NCBI GenBank assembly: GCA_021773565.1
Contig: JAJFJZ010000001.1
Location: forward strand, 1-64,000
Length of the DNA: 64,000 nucleotides
Origin: Gammaproteobacteria bacterium
GTDB taxonomy: Bacteria > Pseudomonadota > Gammaproteobacteria > Pseudomonadales > Azotimanducaceae
Direction of reading: 5' to 3'
Shown here: piece after piece, positions 22,734-33,465 of the stretch
How positions within the stretch are numbered: the stretch's first letter is position 1
Layout of the letters: every line of letters begins with the position of its first letter
Translations under genes and position numbers: made by a program
Notes under the pieces: generated by a model
What the model saw: only the letters and a program-made list of their open reading frames with translations
Told to the model about the DNA's origin: nothing
Database searches by the model: none

Positions 22734-23460
22734 GCGATATACACCACATACACGCCAGGATCAAATGTCAAAAATCCAGGCATTTAGAAATCGAAAAAAA
22801 CTATGGGGGCTAAAACGCTGTCTATATTGGGAACTGATGCACGCGTTAAGATCGTTATTTGGATTTCGCATTCACTATTTGAGCATTGGTAATTCCATTG
22901 ATGACATTTATCGCGCTAACCTCCCGGTAGACAATGCTGGATACGAAACCAGGATGGTGAAAATTGCGGAACTGCTTCCATTCGCAAACCTGGTTCCAGA
23001 TCTTGATGAATGCTTTTTACAGAAAGCCAGAGACAATAACGACACCTGTGTAGCAAATTTCTACGAAGGAGCGCTCGTTGGTTTCGGTTTCAACAGTACC
23101 AGGCGTACCATAGTCACCAGTCAGATCGATCTACTGGTTCCGGAAGGATTCAGATATGGTTATAAAGGCTGGACCCACCCCGACCATCGTAGATCGAACC
23201 TGGGAAAACTGCGAGCAAGGGTCCGAGGTGAAAACGAAATTCACCCTTACCATGAACGTCCGATCTGGTATATCGAAACCCACAATTACGCTTCCCTCTT
23301 GCACAGCCACCAGCCACCAAGAGAGCGCAACCTGAGGGTAGGTCTTATTGGATGGTTTTCCTTCTTCGGCAGACAGATCCCCTTCAATTCCCGCAATGCC
23401 AAAAGATACGGTATAGAGATGGTAAGAAAGGAAGATTCCGGAGATCGCCAGTATGTCTAG
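22726..23460 (+). CDS. GNAT-like protein of unknown family, paralogue 2
   Basis: A 244-residue relative of the gene at 15802-16581: LYWELMHALRSLFGFRIHY, GWTHPDHRRSNLGKLRARV and WYIETHNYASLLHSHQPPRER align directly. The segment W-T-H-P-D-H-R-R-x-x-L-G-K looks like a GNAT cofactor loop. It is the last gene of the operon starting at the UDG gene and overlaps the hydrolase by eight bases; an ATG 13 codons in has a better ribosome site (AGGAT) and may be the true start. The function is unknown. Confidence 0.62.
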   Translation: MFKRYTPHTRQDQMSKIQAFRNRKKLWGLKRCLYWELMHALRSLFGFRIHYLSIGNSIDDIYRANLPVDNAGYETRMVKIAELLPFANLVPDLDECFLQKARDNNDTCVANFYEGALVGFGFNSTRRTIVTSQIDLLVPEGFRYGYKGWTHPDHRRSNLGKLRARVRGENEIHPYHERPIWYIETHNYASLLHSHQPPRERNLRVGLIGWFSFFGRQIPFNSRNAKRYGIEMVRKEDSGDRQYV

Positions 23461-23531
23461 CACTCATCACAAAATCTGGAGACAACACTGAAAAAGAAAT
23501 ATGGACACTGGAATCAAGAAGGAGCAGTTTA

Positions 23532-25838
23532 GTGAAGAATTTTCGGGCACTTGCAAGGAATTGGCTTCTGGTACTGCTGGTGTTTTCTACCATGTCGAGT
23601 AACCCGGCTCCACAACTGGGTGAAAACCCAATGAGCGAGGTGATCGCCGCGCTCACACTTGAGGAAAAGGTAAGTTTGCTCCTTGGCACAGGAATGGACA
23701 TTCCCAATGCTCCTGCCGATATGCAAGGACCGGTGGTCGGGATCACAAATGATCGTGTGCCGGGTGCCGCCGGAACGACCTTTGCCGTTCCCAGGCTTGG
23801 CATTCCTTCGATGGTGCTCGCCGATGGCCCTGCAGGCTTAAGAATTACCCCCAACCGGGAAGCTCAACCCGATAAAACTTTTTACGCGACAGCATTTCCG
23901 GTTGCGACGCTCCTGGCTTCCTCATGGGATACAGATCTCGTAGAAGCCGTTGGCAAGGCTATGGGAGACGAGGTTAAGGAGTACGGCGTAGATATCCTGT
24001 TGGCACCAGCGCTAAACATACATCGTTATCCACTAGGTGGACGCAATTTCGAATATTACTCGGAAGATCCTCTCGTATCCGGAAAGATGGCGGCTGCCAT
24101 GGTCAGGGGAGTGCAATCTCGTGGCGTGGGCACTTCCATAAAGCACTTTGTAGCCAACAACCATGAGTGGAATCGCAATACCATCAACATTATCGCCGAT
24201 GAACGTGCACTACGCGAAATTTACCTGAAAGGATTCGAAATAGCAGTTAAGGAAAGCAGCCCCTGGACCGTAATGTCTTCGTATAACAAGTTAAACGGTA
24301 CCTATACCTCAGAAAAGGCCGAATTGCTTACCGGTATATTACGCAATCAATGGAAATTTGAAGGATTCGTAATGACAGACTGGTTTGGTGGTCGCGATGC
24401 CATCGCTCAAATGCTGGCGGGTAATGAGTTACTGATGCCCGGTACCGGTGTACAACAAAAGGCGCTGATGCGAGCAGTGGAGACAGGAGCATTGGATCAA
24501 TCGGTACTGGATCGCAATATCGAAAACTTGCTCACGATCATGTTAAAAACCCCGGTCTTTAAGAAGCATAAATTTAGCAACAACCCGAATCTTGAAGGGC
24601 ATGCAAAAATCGCCCGCGAGGTTGCCAGTGCAGGCATGGTGCTTTTGCAGAACACAACGCAGAACGATACCCGTGCTTTGCCGCTGAAGCCCGCCGGTAC
24701 GATCGGCCTGTTCGGAAATAACTCCTACCAGCTGGTAACAGGGGGCACGGGTAGCGGTGATGTTAACGAGGCATATTCAATTTCCTTGCTCCAGGGGATA
24801 CAGGCAGCAGGATTTTCAACACATTCTCTTCTTGAGCACACCTACGCAAGATATATTAGTGTTGAAAAAGCGAAACAGCCAGCCTGGCAACCGTTCATTC
24901 CACAGGCTCCTCTAGCTGAGCGCAACGTATCCTACAAGGAGGTTGTCGCGATAGCATCCGATACGGATGTAGCGATAGTAACTATTGGAAGGAACTCAGG
25001 TGAGTTTGCGGACCGCAAATCTGAAGGCGATTTTTATTTGAGTAAAATCGAGAAAGACCTGATAGCCACCATTTCAGGCATTTACCACGAGCAGGGGAAA
25101 AAAGTAGTGGTAATCCTGAATATTGGGGGCGTTGTAGAAACCGCTAGCTGGCGCAATCAGGTAGACGCCATATTGCTGGCCTGGCAACCCGGACAGGAAG
25201 CGGGTTATGCAATCGCTGACATTCTCTCGGGAGATATAAACCCCTCAGGAAAACTGGCGACAACTTTCGCCATGAAACTCGAAGACTACCCGGCTGCGGA
25301 AAACTTTCCCGGCGTGGTGCTCGAAGAAATGCCACCCAACGAGCGCTCATTGTTCGTTCAGGCCAAAAGAGCAGAGGTCATTTACAAAGACAGTTTTCGA
25401 GTTGGTTACCGTGCAATCAATACACAGGTGGCGTTTCCTTTTGGCTTCGGACTGTCCTATACAGAGTTTAGTTACGGTGAGCTCGCCTTGAGCAGCACAC
25501 AATTTGTGGACTCAATAACGGCATCAGTAGTGATTACCAACACAGGAGCAGTACCGGGCAGGGAGGTGGTACAACTCTATATTGCAGCACCGCAGAACAC
25601 GCTTGTAAAACCCGCAATAGAACTTCGGGCATTCAAAAAAACTCGCCGATTGGAGACGGGCGAATCTCAGACGCTTAATTTCGATATTGGGCTTTCAGAC
25701 CTGTCATCATTTGATGCAGACCGCGGGTCCTGGGTGGTTGATGCCGGTCAATACACGGTAAAAATAGGTGCTTCATCCAGCGATATTAGATCTCGGGAAA
25801 GCTTTCACAAGAAGAAACTATCCACGTTCGCTCCCTAG
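23532..25838 (+). CDS. Exported beta-glucosidase, glycoside hydrolase family 3
   Basis: GH3 enzymes release terminal glucose from beta-glucosides. I start at GTG 23532, which has AAGGAG nine bases upstream and gives a signal peptide ([15 protein letters not shown]). The (alpha/beta)8 domain contains [12 protein letters not shown] and the nucleophile Asp283 in FVMTDWFGG; the alpha/beta sandwich domain with GTGSGDVN follows, and the C-terminus is a fibronectin III-like domain ([10 protein letters not shown]...LRAFKK). No PA14 insert is seen. Length 768 residues is normal. It is convergent with a GluP-type glucose importer, which suggests a beta-glucan or cellobiose use module. Confidence 0.92.
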   Translation: MKNFRALARNWLLVLLVFSTMSSNPAPQLGENPMSEVIAALTLEEKVSLLLGTGMDIPNAPADMQGPVVGITNDRVPGAAGTTFAVPRLGIPSMVLADGPAGLRITPNREAQPDKTFYATAFPVATLLASSWDTDLVEAVGKAMGDEVKEYGVDILLAPALNIHRYPLGGRNFEYYSEDPLVSGKMAAAMVRGVQSRGVGTSIKHFVANNHEWNRNTINIIADERALREIYLKGFEIAVKESSPWTVMSSYNKLNGTYTSEKAELLTGILRNQWKFEGFVMTDWFGGRDAIAQMLAGNELLMPGTGVQQKALMRAVETGALDQSVLDRNIENLLTIMLKTPVFKKHKFSNNPNLEGHAKIAREVASAGMVLLQNTTQNDTRALPLKPAGTIGLFGNNSYQLVTGGTGSGDVNEAYSISLLQGIQAAGFSTHSLLEHTYARYISVEKAKQPAWQPFIPQAPLAERNVSYKEVVAIASDTDVAIVTIGRNSGEFADRKSEGDFYLSKIEKDLIATISGIYHEQGKKVVVILNIGGVVETASWRNQVDAILLAWQPGQEAGYAIADILSGDINPSGKLATTFAMKLEDYPAAENFPGVVLEEMPPNERSLFVQAKRAEVIYKDSFRVGYRAINTQVAFPFGFGLSYTEFSYGELALSSTQFVDSITASVVITNTGAVPGREVVQLYIAAPQNTLVKPAIELRAFKKTRRLETGESQTLNFDIGLSDLSSFDADRGSWVVDAGQYTVKIGASSSDIRSRESFHKKKLSTFAP

Positions 25839-27142
25839 GGGTTTCGTCCTGCCTTGTGTCCTATTAAGCCATAGTAACAAACGTATAAATAACACAAAAC
25901 CGGTAGCAGGAAGGCTAGCTGAATACCAACCTGGTCAGCCAGTACCCCCTGGAACAATGGTACAATTGCTCCACCAACTATCGCCAGACACAAAGCTCCT
26001 GAACCCTGGCTTGTATGTTCGCCCAGACCGGCTACACCAAGACTGAATATGACCGGGAACATGATTGAGTTAAACAATCCCACCAGCAATATCGACCACA
26101 TGGCAAAAAGTCCCTCACCTAACACAGCACAACATACCAAAAACACTGCTGCAAGAGCATTAAAGACCAACAGTTTGTCCGCAGAGACTCTTTGCATCAC
26201 GGCAACACCCATGAACCGCCCAACCATCGCTCCACCCCAATAATAGGCTATGTAACCAGCCGCTTGCTGCTCACTCAGCCCGGCAATATTTCCCTCTCCC
26301 ATAAAATTGACAAGAAAACTACCAATCGAAACTTCGGCGCCAACATATAAAAAAATGCAGACAAGCCCAAGCACCAGATGAGGATGTGACCAGGCAGAAC
26401 TGCCAGAGCTTGTAACGGCTGTATCTTGCTTTACAACAGGATCCACCTGGGGCAACTTTATGGCAGCAAAAATGGCCGCCAACATTAAGAGGGTACCGGC
26501 TAGCATCAAATAGGGGATCTGAACCGCTGACGCTTCAGAGCTGCGAAAAGCTTCAAGTTCCTCACCACCAAGGTTTGCAATATTTACGGTTTCCAGCGTA
26601 GCTACGGAGAGTATTAACGCGGCACCAAAAAAAGGCGCTATCGTCGTGCCCGCTGAATTGAAAGCCTGGGTCAAAGTTAGACGACCGGGTGCGGTCTGCG
26701 GCGATCCAAGTATCGTAACGTAGGGATTAGCCGCGACTTGTAACAGGGTGATGCCAGACGCCAGAACAAACAGCGCTCCAAGAAAGACCGGGTAACTACG
26801 CAATCCTGCCGCTGGATAGAATATCAGGCAGCCCATGCCTGCAACGATAAGACCGACCACAATTCCATATTTGTATCCCAAACGTTTAACCAGGGCACCA
26901 GCTGGCAGAGAAACCAAAAAATAGGCCCCGAAAAAACAAAACTGCACAAGCATTGCCTGGGTGTAATTTAGCGAAAATACATTTTTCAGATGTGGTATCA
27001 AAATATCGTTGAGGCAGGTTATAAATCCCCACATAAAAAACAGTGAAGTAAGCGCTACCAGCGGAAAGGTATAATTTTCCTTGTTCCCCTCCCCGGTCGC
27101 ATCTGAAGAAGATTTATTCAATACTACTCCTGCTTGAGACAT
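25835..27142 (-). CDS. MFS sugar transporter, GluP/FucP family
   Basis: A 435-residue inner-membrane symporter with 12 predicted helices. [31 protein letters not shown] and [14 protein letters not shown] are signatures of the FucP/GluP glucose-galactose-fucose:H+ group. I use ATG 27142, which has AGGGGA at good spacing; a GTG seven codons upstream is possible. Its stop overlaps the GH3 stop by four bases in convergent orientation. It probably imports the glucose released by that enzyme. Confidence 0.88.
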   Translation of the reverse strand: MSQAGVVLNKSSSDATGEGNKENYTFPLVALTSLFFMWGFITCLNDILIPHLKNVFSLNYTQAMLVQFCFFGAYFLVSLPAGALVKRLGYKYGIVVGLIVAGMGCLIFYPAAGLRSYPVFLGALFVLASGITLLQVAANPYVTILGSPQTAPGRLTLTQAFNSAGTTIAPFFGAALILSVATLETVNIANLGGEELEAFRSSEASAVQIPYLMLAGTLLMLAAIFAAIKLPQVDPVVKQDTAVTSSGSSAWSHPHLVLGLVCIFLYVGAEVSIGSFLVNFMGEGNIAGLSEQQAAGYIAYYWGGAMVGRFMGVAVMQRVSADKLLVFNALAAVFLVCCAVLGEGLFAMWSILLVGLFNSIMFPVIFSLGVAGLGEHTSQGSGALCLAIVGGAIVPLFQGVLADQVGIQLAFLLPVLCYLYVCYYGLIGHKAGRNP

Positions 27143-27247
27143 GTCTAGTTCCCCTTGTGTCACCCGATCAAATCTTCCTTAAAGGGTAAACTCCAATAAC
27201 CTGATTTTAAGGTACCATACTATTTTCACCGTAGGGGCAGTGAATCC

Positions 27248-28012
27248 ATGTCTATCAAGATTTCAACGCAGGAGAGGGTACACATAATATCCATAAATCG
27301 ACCCAAGGTGCGCAATGCGGTCGATGACAGCACTGCCATACAGTTGTGTAAGGCTTTCGAAGAATTTGACGCAAACGACGCACTCGACGTCGCCATATTA
27401 CACGGCGAACAGGGCACCTTTTGTGCTGGTGCAGATTTAAAGGCTGTAGCACAGGGCGGTGGAAACAAAGTGCATCCTGAAGGCCGGGGACCGATGGGTC
27501 CGACCAGGCTAATCCTGTCCAAACCGGTAATTGCTGCCGTTGAGGGTTATGCGGTAGCCGGTGGTCTGGAATTGGCACTGTGGTGTGATCTGCGTGTTGC
27601 TGCTGAAGACGCAGTATTTGGGGTGTTTTGCAGACGCTGGGGTGTTCCCTTGATAGATGGAGGTACTTTAAGGTTGCCCCGGTTAATCGGCCACAGCCAT
27701 GCGATGGACCTCATTCTCACCGGTCGCGGAGTGTCTGCAGAAGAGGCCTTGGCAATGGGCCTGGCCAACCGTCTTACCAAAAAGGGGGGTGCCTTAGGCG
27801 CGGCAATCATTCTGGCTAAAGAATTATCCGCATTTCCGCAGCTGTGTTTGAGGGCGGATCGAAAATCGGCGTTCGAACAATGGGGTATGTCTGAACAGGC
27901 GGCGATTACCAACGAAACTATAAAGGGGTTGGCCGTGATTAAATCCGGAGAAACGCTGCAGGGTGCTTCCCGATTTGCCAGGGGTGCGGGTCGTCATGGC
28001 GAATTCGAGTGA
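27248..28012 (+). CDS. Enoyl-CoA hydratase/isomerase family (crotonase) protein
   Basis: A 254-residue crotonase-fold enzyme acting on acyl-CoA thioesters. The oxyanion-hole motifs are GTFCAGADLKAV (about residues 56-67) and AAVEGYAVAGGLELALWCDLRVA (about 97-119). The catalytic position in FCRRWGVPLIDGGTLRLPRLIG (122-143) differs from the Glu of canonical hydratases, so it may be an isomerase or hydrolase-type member. It is divergent from the sugar transporter with its own promoter region. No partner gene for beta-oxidation lies beside it. Confidence 0.85.
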   Translation: MSIKISTQERVHIISINRPKVRNAVDDSTAIQLCKAFEEFDANDALDVAILHGEQGTFCAGADLKAVAQGGGNKVHPEGRGPMGPTRLILSKPVIAAVEGYAVAGGLELALWCDLRVAAEDAVFGVFCRRWGVPLIDGGTLRLPRLIGHSHAMDLILTGRGVSAEEALAMGLANRLTKKGGALGAAIILAKELSAFPQLCLRADRKSAFEQWGMSEQAAITNETIKGLAVIKSGETLQGASRFARGAGRHGEFE

Positions 28013-28103
28013 GTACAGTTCGTTTTTTATCCGGGCAAGACAATTTCCTGCATAGTAAATTTGGAGTAAGCTTTCGTCTTTCAGGAGTACTGAAAAGAAT
28101 CTT

Positions 28104-29660
28104 ATGAAAATCTTCCTATTCACTTTGACCAGCCTGTTTTTGCTTATGGGGTGTTCCGAATCAGACCCGCTTCAAAAAGAAACCGTATCAGCAGAAATCC
28201 AGAGCCCCGGCATTCGCTGGTTTGACGGGACGGTAGATGAAGCGTTTGCGAGTGCCCGGCAAGCAGACAAACCACTATTTCTATACTGGGGTGCCGTCTG
28301 GTGCCCTCCTTGTCAGGAAATAAAACACACCGTATTTGAAAGCCGAAGGTTTATCCACCAAACGGCATCTTTCGTCCCGGTCTATCTCGACGGAGATACC
28401 GCAACGGCACAGCAACTGGGAGAAAAGTTTGGCGTGAAGGGTTACCCAACCATGATTGTCTTTAACTCCTCTGGTACCGAAATTACGCGAATTCCCGGAG
28501 GAATCGATGTTTCAGTTTATAATGATATTCTTGCCTTAAGTCAGGAAGCTATCAGCCCTACATCAGACCTGGTATTACGTACGATAAACGCACCCGATAC
28601 CGTCAATGAGAAAGAATTGAAGCAACTGGCCTTCTATTCCTGGGGACAGGATAACCGCGCACTGCCCAAGAACTATTCCCCCGACATATTCCTCAGGATG
28701 TCGGAGCTGAGCGATGATGCAATATCCAGTGCACGCCTGTACATGCAATACCTGCATGAAGTAGTAGCAGCAGCGAATGGAGGGGAGCACTTGAACGAGG
28801 CAGGGAAGGAGACAATTACGCCCATTGCTGGTGCCTATAGCAAAGTAGCTTCAATATTGAAGTCGGATATGCTGGCTCTTGCTTGCTGGGATTCGCTCGC
28901 TTATTCCTCTGTTGATCTGTTGCCCTACCTTGCTTCCGGAGAAAATCAGGCTGAGCTCATAGCGCTCTGGCAAAGTCGAATGCTGGATCTGTCAAAGCAG
29001 GAATCTCTTTCTACAGCCGAACAACTGGCCGGTCTGATACCCATGCTTGAATTTTATTTTCTGGATGACGAATCCCTTGAATTGGATGCGGTGAACAGAT
29101 CAGTTGTACTCACCGCAACACAATCTGCCGATGCCGCTACTGAAAATTCATTCGCCAGACAAAGCGTCGTAAACCAGATAAACCATATTCTTCAAACAGC
29201 ACATCTGGTTAAAGAAGCAGAACAGCTTTTGTTACGTGAGCTGGATCGTTCCAAATCCCCTTTCTACTTCATGAGCAGCCTGGCTGCGCTGGCAGAAAAA
29301 CAGGACAAATTTGAAGAGTCAATCGGCTGGTACAAAAAGGCGTATGATAATTCGGTAGGCGCCGCAACTCGTTTTCAATGGGGTGCTAACTATATTGCTG
29401 CAGTAATTCGACTTCAGCCCGAACGGGAAGAACACATTGTGCTTACCTCCTCCGCATTACTGGAAGAATTAGAGGGAAGCTCTGAAGCATTTGCAGGTAG
29501 AAATTTTCGTGTGCTAAGACGTCTTAACCAGAACCTGGATGACTGGGCTGCGGAAAAACCAGTCCCAACCCTGGCCAAATTCAGAGATATAATCAGTAAT
29601 CGATGCCAACAACAGCTTGCCGGAAGCTCCGAAGCGGAGAATTGTGCAGCGTTGATCTAG
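28104..29660 (+). CDS. Thioredoxin-fold lipoprotein with long helical C-terminus
   Basis: A 518-residue envelope lipoprotein. The signal peptide ends in the lipobox LLMGC (Cys17). Residues about 35-145 form a thioredoxin domain with the redox motif WCPPC near residue 68 and the cis-Pro in KGYPTMIVF. The remaining 370 residues are helical and acidic, resembling TPR-like repeats (KSPFYFMSSLAALAEKQDKFEESIGWYKKAYD). DsbD-gamma or DsbE-like reductase activity is plausible. The MATE gene follows after ten bases, so they are probably co-transcribed. Confidence 0.8.
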   Translation: MKIFLFTLTSLFLLMGCSESDPLQKETVSAEIQSPGIRWFDGTVDEAFASARQADKPLFLYWGAVWCPPCQEIKHTVFESRRFIHQTASFVPVYLDGDTATAQQLGEKFGVKGYPTMIVFNSSGTEITRIPGGIDVSVYNDILALSQEAISPTSDLVLRTINAPDTVNEKELKQLAFYSWGQDNRALPKNYSPDIFLRMSELSDDAISSARLYMQYLHEVVAAANGGEHLNEAGKETITPIAGAYSKVASILKSDMLALACWDSLAYSSVDLLPYLASGENQAELIALWQSRMLDLSKQESLSTAEQLAGLIPMLEFYFLDDESLELDAVNRSVVLTATQSADAATENSFARQSVVNQINHILQTAHLVKEAEQLLLRELDRSKSPFYFMSSLAALAEKQDKFEESIGWYKKAYDNSVGAATRFQWGANYIAAVIRLQPEREEHIVLTSSALLEELEGSSEAFAGRNFRVLRRLNQNLDDWAAEKPVPTLAKFRDIISNRCQQQLAGSSEAENCAALI

Positions 29661-29670
29661 TCGACATATT

Positions 29671-31032
29671 GTGAACAAGGCAACTTTAAAAGAACTGCTT
29701 ATTCTCGCCTACCCCATGGTGATATCCCAGGGTGCGTTTGCAGTCATGATTTTTACTGATCGCTACTTTATGTCTCTGATCAGCCCTACCCATATGGCAG
29801 CATCACTTGGTGGAGGTGTAGCGTCCTTTTTCTGTATGTCACTGTTCATCGGTATTTTGTCTTACACCAATGCGCTGGTCGCACAATATTATGGAAGCGG
29901 GGAACGCGAAAAGTGCCCCAGAGTGTTAAGCCAGGGATTGATCCTCCTGTTGGCATTTGTACCGCTATTGCTTGCTGCTGGATATCTGGTGAGCGATATT
30001 TTTGTTCTGATGGAGCACGAACCCGCCCAGGCTGAACTTGAAAAACGTTACTTTTTGATTTTGCTTTGGGGCGCCGGTATCAGTCTCGCAAAAACCTGCA
30101 TTGCCTCATACTTTTCGGGGATTGGTCAGACCCGGGTAGTCATGATCGCAGACACGCTGGGCGTTGCCCTGAACATACCCCTTTCATATGCGTTAATCTT
30201 TGGCGTCTGGAGTTTTCCCGAACTCGGGATTGCTGGTGCAGCATGGGGTACCATTATCAGTACACTATTTAGCCTGCTAATCTTTTTCAGTTTTTATCTC
30301 GAACCGGTACATGCCGCCCGATATTCCGTTAAAAAATCCCTGCGGCTGGATAAGGGCATCTTACGCAGATTTTTGCGGCTCGGGGTTCCCTCGGGAATGG
30401 AGATGTTTCTGAACGTCGCCGCATTCAACCTGTTTTTGCTCATGTTTCAATCCTACGGAATAGCGGAGGCAGCTTCGGCAGCCATTGTTTTTAATTGGGA
30501 CATTGTTTCCTTTATCCCGATGATCGGATTAAACGTAGCTATCATTAGCCTTATCGGTCGATATATAGGGGCTGGTAATCCGGACAAAATGAATGAGGTA
30601 ATACGCGCCGGTTTTACTTCCGGTTTGCTGTACTCCAGCCTGCTGGCTATTTCCTTCTGGGTCTGGAGAGATCCGCTGGTGGCAATTTTTCTGGAATCGG
30701 ATATCGCCGATACTTCAATCAAACCATTATCCGGTTTTATGATGAAGGGGCTTGCTACCTATGTTATGGCAGATGCAATTATTCTCATTGCAGGCGGCGT
30801 ACTCAGAGGTGCGGGGGATACCAGGTGGCTTATGTGGGCTAGCGTAATAATTCACTGGCTTATGTTGCTAGTGCAATATTTTGTTATTAAAGTCTGGAAT
30901 CTGGGGCCGAAAGCATCCTGGATTGTACTCGTAATAATGGTGTTAGCGACGGGCGCGACCTACCTTTGGAGATTGTCCGGCTCTCGATGGCGCACGCCAG
31001 AGGCTTTTGCCAGAGTTATGGCTGAACGATAA
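29671..31032 (+). CDS. MATE family efflux transporter
   Basis: A 453-residue inner-membrane antiporter with 12 hydrophobic segments in two related halves. The start ELLILAYPMVISQGAFAVMIFTDRYFMSLIS and the linker region at about 230-245 (RRFLRLGVPSGMEMFLNVAAF) are typical of MATE proteins of the NorM type. It exports organic cations or toxic metabolites in exchange for Na+ or H+. It starts with GTG, ten bases after the thioredoxin-like lipoprotein gene. Confidence 0.87.
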   Translation: MNKATLKELLILAYPMVISQGAFAVMIFTDRYFMSLISPTHMAASLGGGVASFFCMSLFIGILSYTNALVAQYYGSGEREKCPRVLSQGLILLLAFVPLLLAAGYLVSDIFVLMEHEPAQAELEKRYFLILLWGAGISLAKTCIASYFSGIGQTRVVMIADTLGVALNIPLSYALIFGVWSFPELGIAGAAWGTIISTLFSLLIFFSFYLEPVHAARYSVKKSLRLDKGILRRFLRLGVPSGMEMFLNVAAFNLFLLMFQSYGIAEAASAAIVFNWDIVSFIPMIGLNVAIISLIGRYIGAGNPDKMNEVIRAGFTSGLLYSSLLAISFWVWRDPLVAIFLESDIADTSIKPLSGFMMKGLATYVMADAIILIAGGVLRGAGDTRWLMWASVIIHWLMLLVQYFVIKVWNLGPKASWIVLVIMVLATGATYLWRLSGSRWRTPEAFARVMAER

Positions 31033-31062
31033 AATGGAACAACATCCAACAAGGGCGATCCA

Positions 31063-31575
31063 ATGAAACTTACCTATTACGCATTCATCAGTTTTTTGTT
31101 GCTGCCTGCTGGCGCTGAAGTATTGTCCAGTGGCCCAAACGGATTTAATTTGCAGCTGGAAACCACAGTAAATGTGAATACAACAAAGGCATACCAACAA
31201 TTTCTGGATGTTGCTCAATGGTGGGATGCTGCACATACCTACTACGGTAAATCCGAAAATCTCTCTATAGATGCTGTCGCAGGCGGATGTTTTTGTGAAG
31301 TATCAGGCGACAGGCAGGTTCTACATATGACTATCACTTTTGTCGAACCCGGCAAGGAAGTCAGAATGGTTGGGGGGCTTGGTCCGCTACAGATGCTCGG
31401 TGTGCACGGCGGTATGTCCTGGAAATTTGAACAAGCGGAAGACAACAAGACAAAAATCACTCATAGATATCAGGTAACCGGGTATGTGGAGGGCGGGCTG
31501 GACAAGTTCGCAAGCATAGTTAATGAAGTGCAGGCCGGCCAATTGGCTCAGTTACGGAAGAAATTGCACAGGTAG
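31063..31575 (+). CDS. Exported SRPBCC (START-like) family protein
   Basis: A 170-residue protein with a signal-like N-terminus (YYAFISFLLLPAGAEVLSS). The fold is suggested by VNVNTTKAYQQFLDVAQWWDAAHTYYG, the MTITFVEPGKEVRMVGGLGPL strand pair and SWKFEQAEDNKTKITHRYQVTGYV, as in SRPBCC ligand-binding proteins. The C-terminal helix ends LAQLRKKL. It lies 30 bp after the MATE gene. The ligand and role are unknown. Confidence 0.75.
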   Translation: MKLTYYAFISFLLLPAGAEVLSSGPNGFNLQLETTVNVNTTKAYQQFLDVAQWWDAAHTYYGKSENLSIDAVAGGCFCEVSGDRQVLHMTITFVEPGKEVRMVGGLGPLQMLGVHGGMSWKFEQAEDNKTKITHRYQVTGYVEGGLDKFASIVNEVQAGQLAQLRKKLHR

Positions 31576-31754
31576 CAAGGGTAAAAGTAAGGGAGAAAGG
31601 TCCGGAATACCACGAAAACAGGGAACCAGGGACAATTTATCACTCCTCACAATTCGTTCACATCTTCAGGGCAACAAGCCCACCAACGCGTACCGGCAAA
31701 AAGGTAGAATCTCGAGTTGATCATATTTGAAAAAGCAGAGTCTAAAACAGGGTA

Positions 31755-33455
31755 TTGAAAATACACGTGCCAATAAAAGCTAGCTTACACAAGCATTTTT
31801 GCCTGCTCGCACTCGTTTGCCTGATTTCTGCCTGCGGAGGTGGCGGAGGATCCGGCAGCACCGCACAACCGACCCCGGCGCCCCCGACCGGTGGTTCCGA
31901 ACAACCAGCCCCTGAACCCGAACCTGAACCAATTGATATTTCGTACCCCGAAGCCTTTCGTTTTTTGCAACAAGCTACCTTCGGCCCTGTTTCTGACGAC
32001 ATAACATCGATACAGGAAATTGGTTTTGAGGCCTGGATTGATGCGCAGAAAGATCTGCCCGTGTCCACTCAACTACCTTACTGGCGTTCTTTACCCACCC
32101 CTGAAGACCTGGATGAAGGACACAGCAACCGTATGGATGCCTGGTTTCAAAACGTCATAACAGGAGAGGACCAGCTCCGACAAAGGCTTGCTTTCGCCCT
32201 TTCAGAAATAATGGTTGTCTCGGATCAAAGCGAACTTGTTCACACACCGGATGGCCTTGCAAATTATTATGACCTGCTAAGCCAGCACGCATTTGGGAAT
32301 TTCAGGCAGTTAATGCAAGCGGTAACCCTAAGCCCCATTATGGGCATTTATCTCTCAATGTTAGGCAACGAAAAACCTGACCCTGAAAACAACATACGAC
32401 CCGACGAAAACTTTGCCAGAGAGATGATGCAGTTATTCACCATTGGCCTCGTTAAGCTTAATCTCGATGGCAGCGCTGTTCTGGACAATGGAGGGCGGCC
32501 AATCCCAAGTTACGACCAACAAACCGTTGAAGGGTTTGCACACGTATTTACTGGCTGGACCTTCGCCGGGTCGACAAATTTCCATACACCCTCCTTTGAC
32601 TACCTTAGCCCGATGCAGGCATACAGCGCCTTTCACGATTCCGGACAAAAATTACTGCTGGATGGAAGCGTACTTCCTGCTGGACAATCAGCAGAACAGG
32701 ACCTCGAACAAGCACTGGACATTATTTATCAACATCCCAACGTCGCTCCATTTATTAGTCACCGACTAATTCAAAGGTTGGTTACGGCCAATCCATCAGG
32801 TGAATATGTTGAACGGGTAGCAAAGGTATTTAACGATGACGGCAGTGGAACGCGAGGCAACCTGTTTGCTGTAGTGAAAGCTATACTGCTGGACGGGGAA
32901 GCACGGGCCGCACCCACTAGTGAAACCAGCGGTAAACTCGTAGAACCACTCCTACGCATAACCGCTTTATGGAGGGCGTATGATGCAAAAGCGGCCAATG
33001 GGCGATATCTGTTTGCCAACCCCCAGTCACGATTCGGGCAGGCGCCCATGCGGGCAAATACCGTGTTCAATTTCTTCACTCCCAATTTTGCTCCTGCCGG
33101 TGAAATAAGTGATCTGTCTCTCGTTTCTCCGGAAATGCAGATTATTAGTGAACGTTTCTCCGCTCTCACCAATAACTACCTGGCAACTGCAATATACTCG
33201 CAAAATTCGGCATTGCCCGACATCGATAGCGAAACCATCGTAATTGATATTACAACAGAGCTGGAGTTTGCTAACCAACCAGAAGAACTGATATCCAGAA
33301 CCATCGAGCGGCTACTGGGGGGAAACGCTTCTGAAGCGCTCGTGGAGAACGTGACCACTATGGTGAACCTGGTACCGGAAGAAGAAGCAGCGTCCCGGGT
33401 AGTTGAAGCAGTCCACGCAATTGCAACCTCTCCTGAATTTGCATTACAAAGGTAG
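31755..33455 (+). CDS. DUF1800 family lipoprotein
   Basis: A 566-residue exported protein. The signal peptide ends in LISAC followed by GGGG and a long Pro/Glu-rich linker (residues about 28-58), typical of outer-membrane lipoproteins. The DUF1800 core begins at FRFLQQATFGP and includes DENFAREMMQLFTIGLVKLN, an EVMVVSD-like helix and HRLIQRLVTANPSG. It starts at TTG; a GTG four codons later is possible. DUF1800 and DUF1501 genes are commonly paired, as here, and are of unknown function. Confidence 0.85.
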   Translation: MKIHVPIKASLHKHFCLLALVCLISACGGGGGSGSTAQPTPAPPTGGSEQPAPEPEPEPIDISYPEAFRFLQQATFGPVSDDITSIQEIGFEAWIDAQKDLPVSTQLPYWRSLPTPEDLDEGHSNRMDAWFQNVITGEDQLRQRLAFALSEIMVVSDQSELVHTPDGLANYYDLLSQHAFGNFRQLMQAVTLSPIMGIYLSMLGNEKPDPENNIRPDENFAREMMQLFTIGLVKLNLDGSAVLDNGGRPIPSYDQQTVEGFAHVFTGWTFAGSTNFHTPSFDYLSPMQAYSAFHDSGQKLLLDGSVLPAGQSAEQDLEQALDIIYQHPNVAPFISHRLIQRLVTANPSGEYVERVAKVFNDDGSGTRGNLFAVVKAILLDGEARAAPTSETSGKLVEPLLRITALWRAYDAKAANGRYLFANPQSRFGQAPMRANTVFNFFTPNFAPAGEISDLSLVSPEMQIISERFSALTNNYLATAIYSQNSALPDIDSETIVIDITTELEFANQPEELISRTIERLLGGNASEALVENVTTMVNLVPEEEAASRVVEAVHAIATSPEFALQR

Positions 33456-33465
33456 GGCCATTGAA

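Noticed and set aside
32771-33172. Antisense frame in the DUF1800 gene.
   Set aside because: The plus-strand protein is conserved and intact; the antisense product is low-complexity and unsupported.
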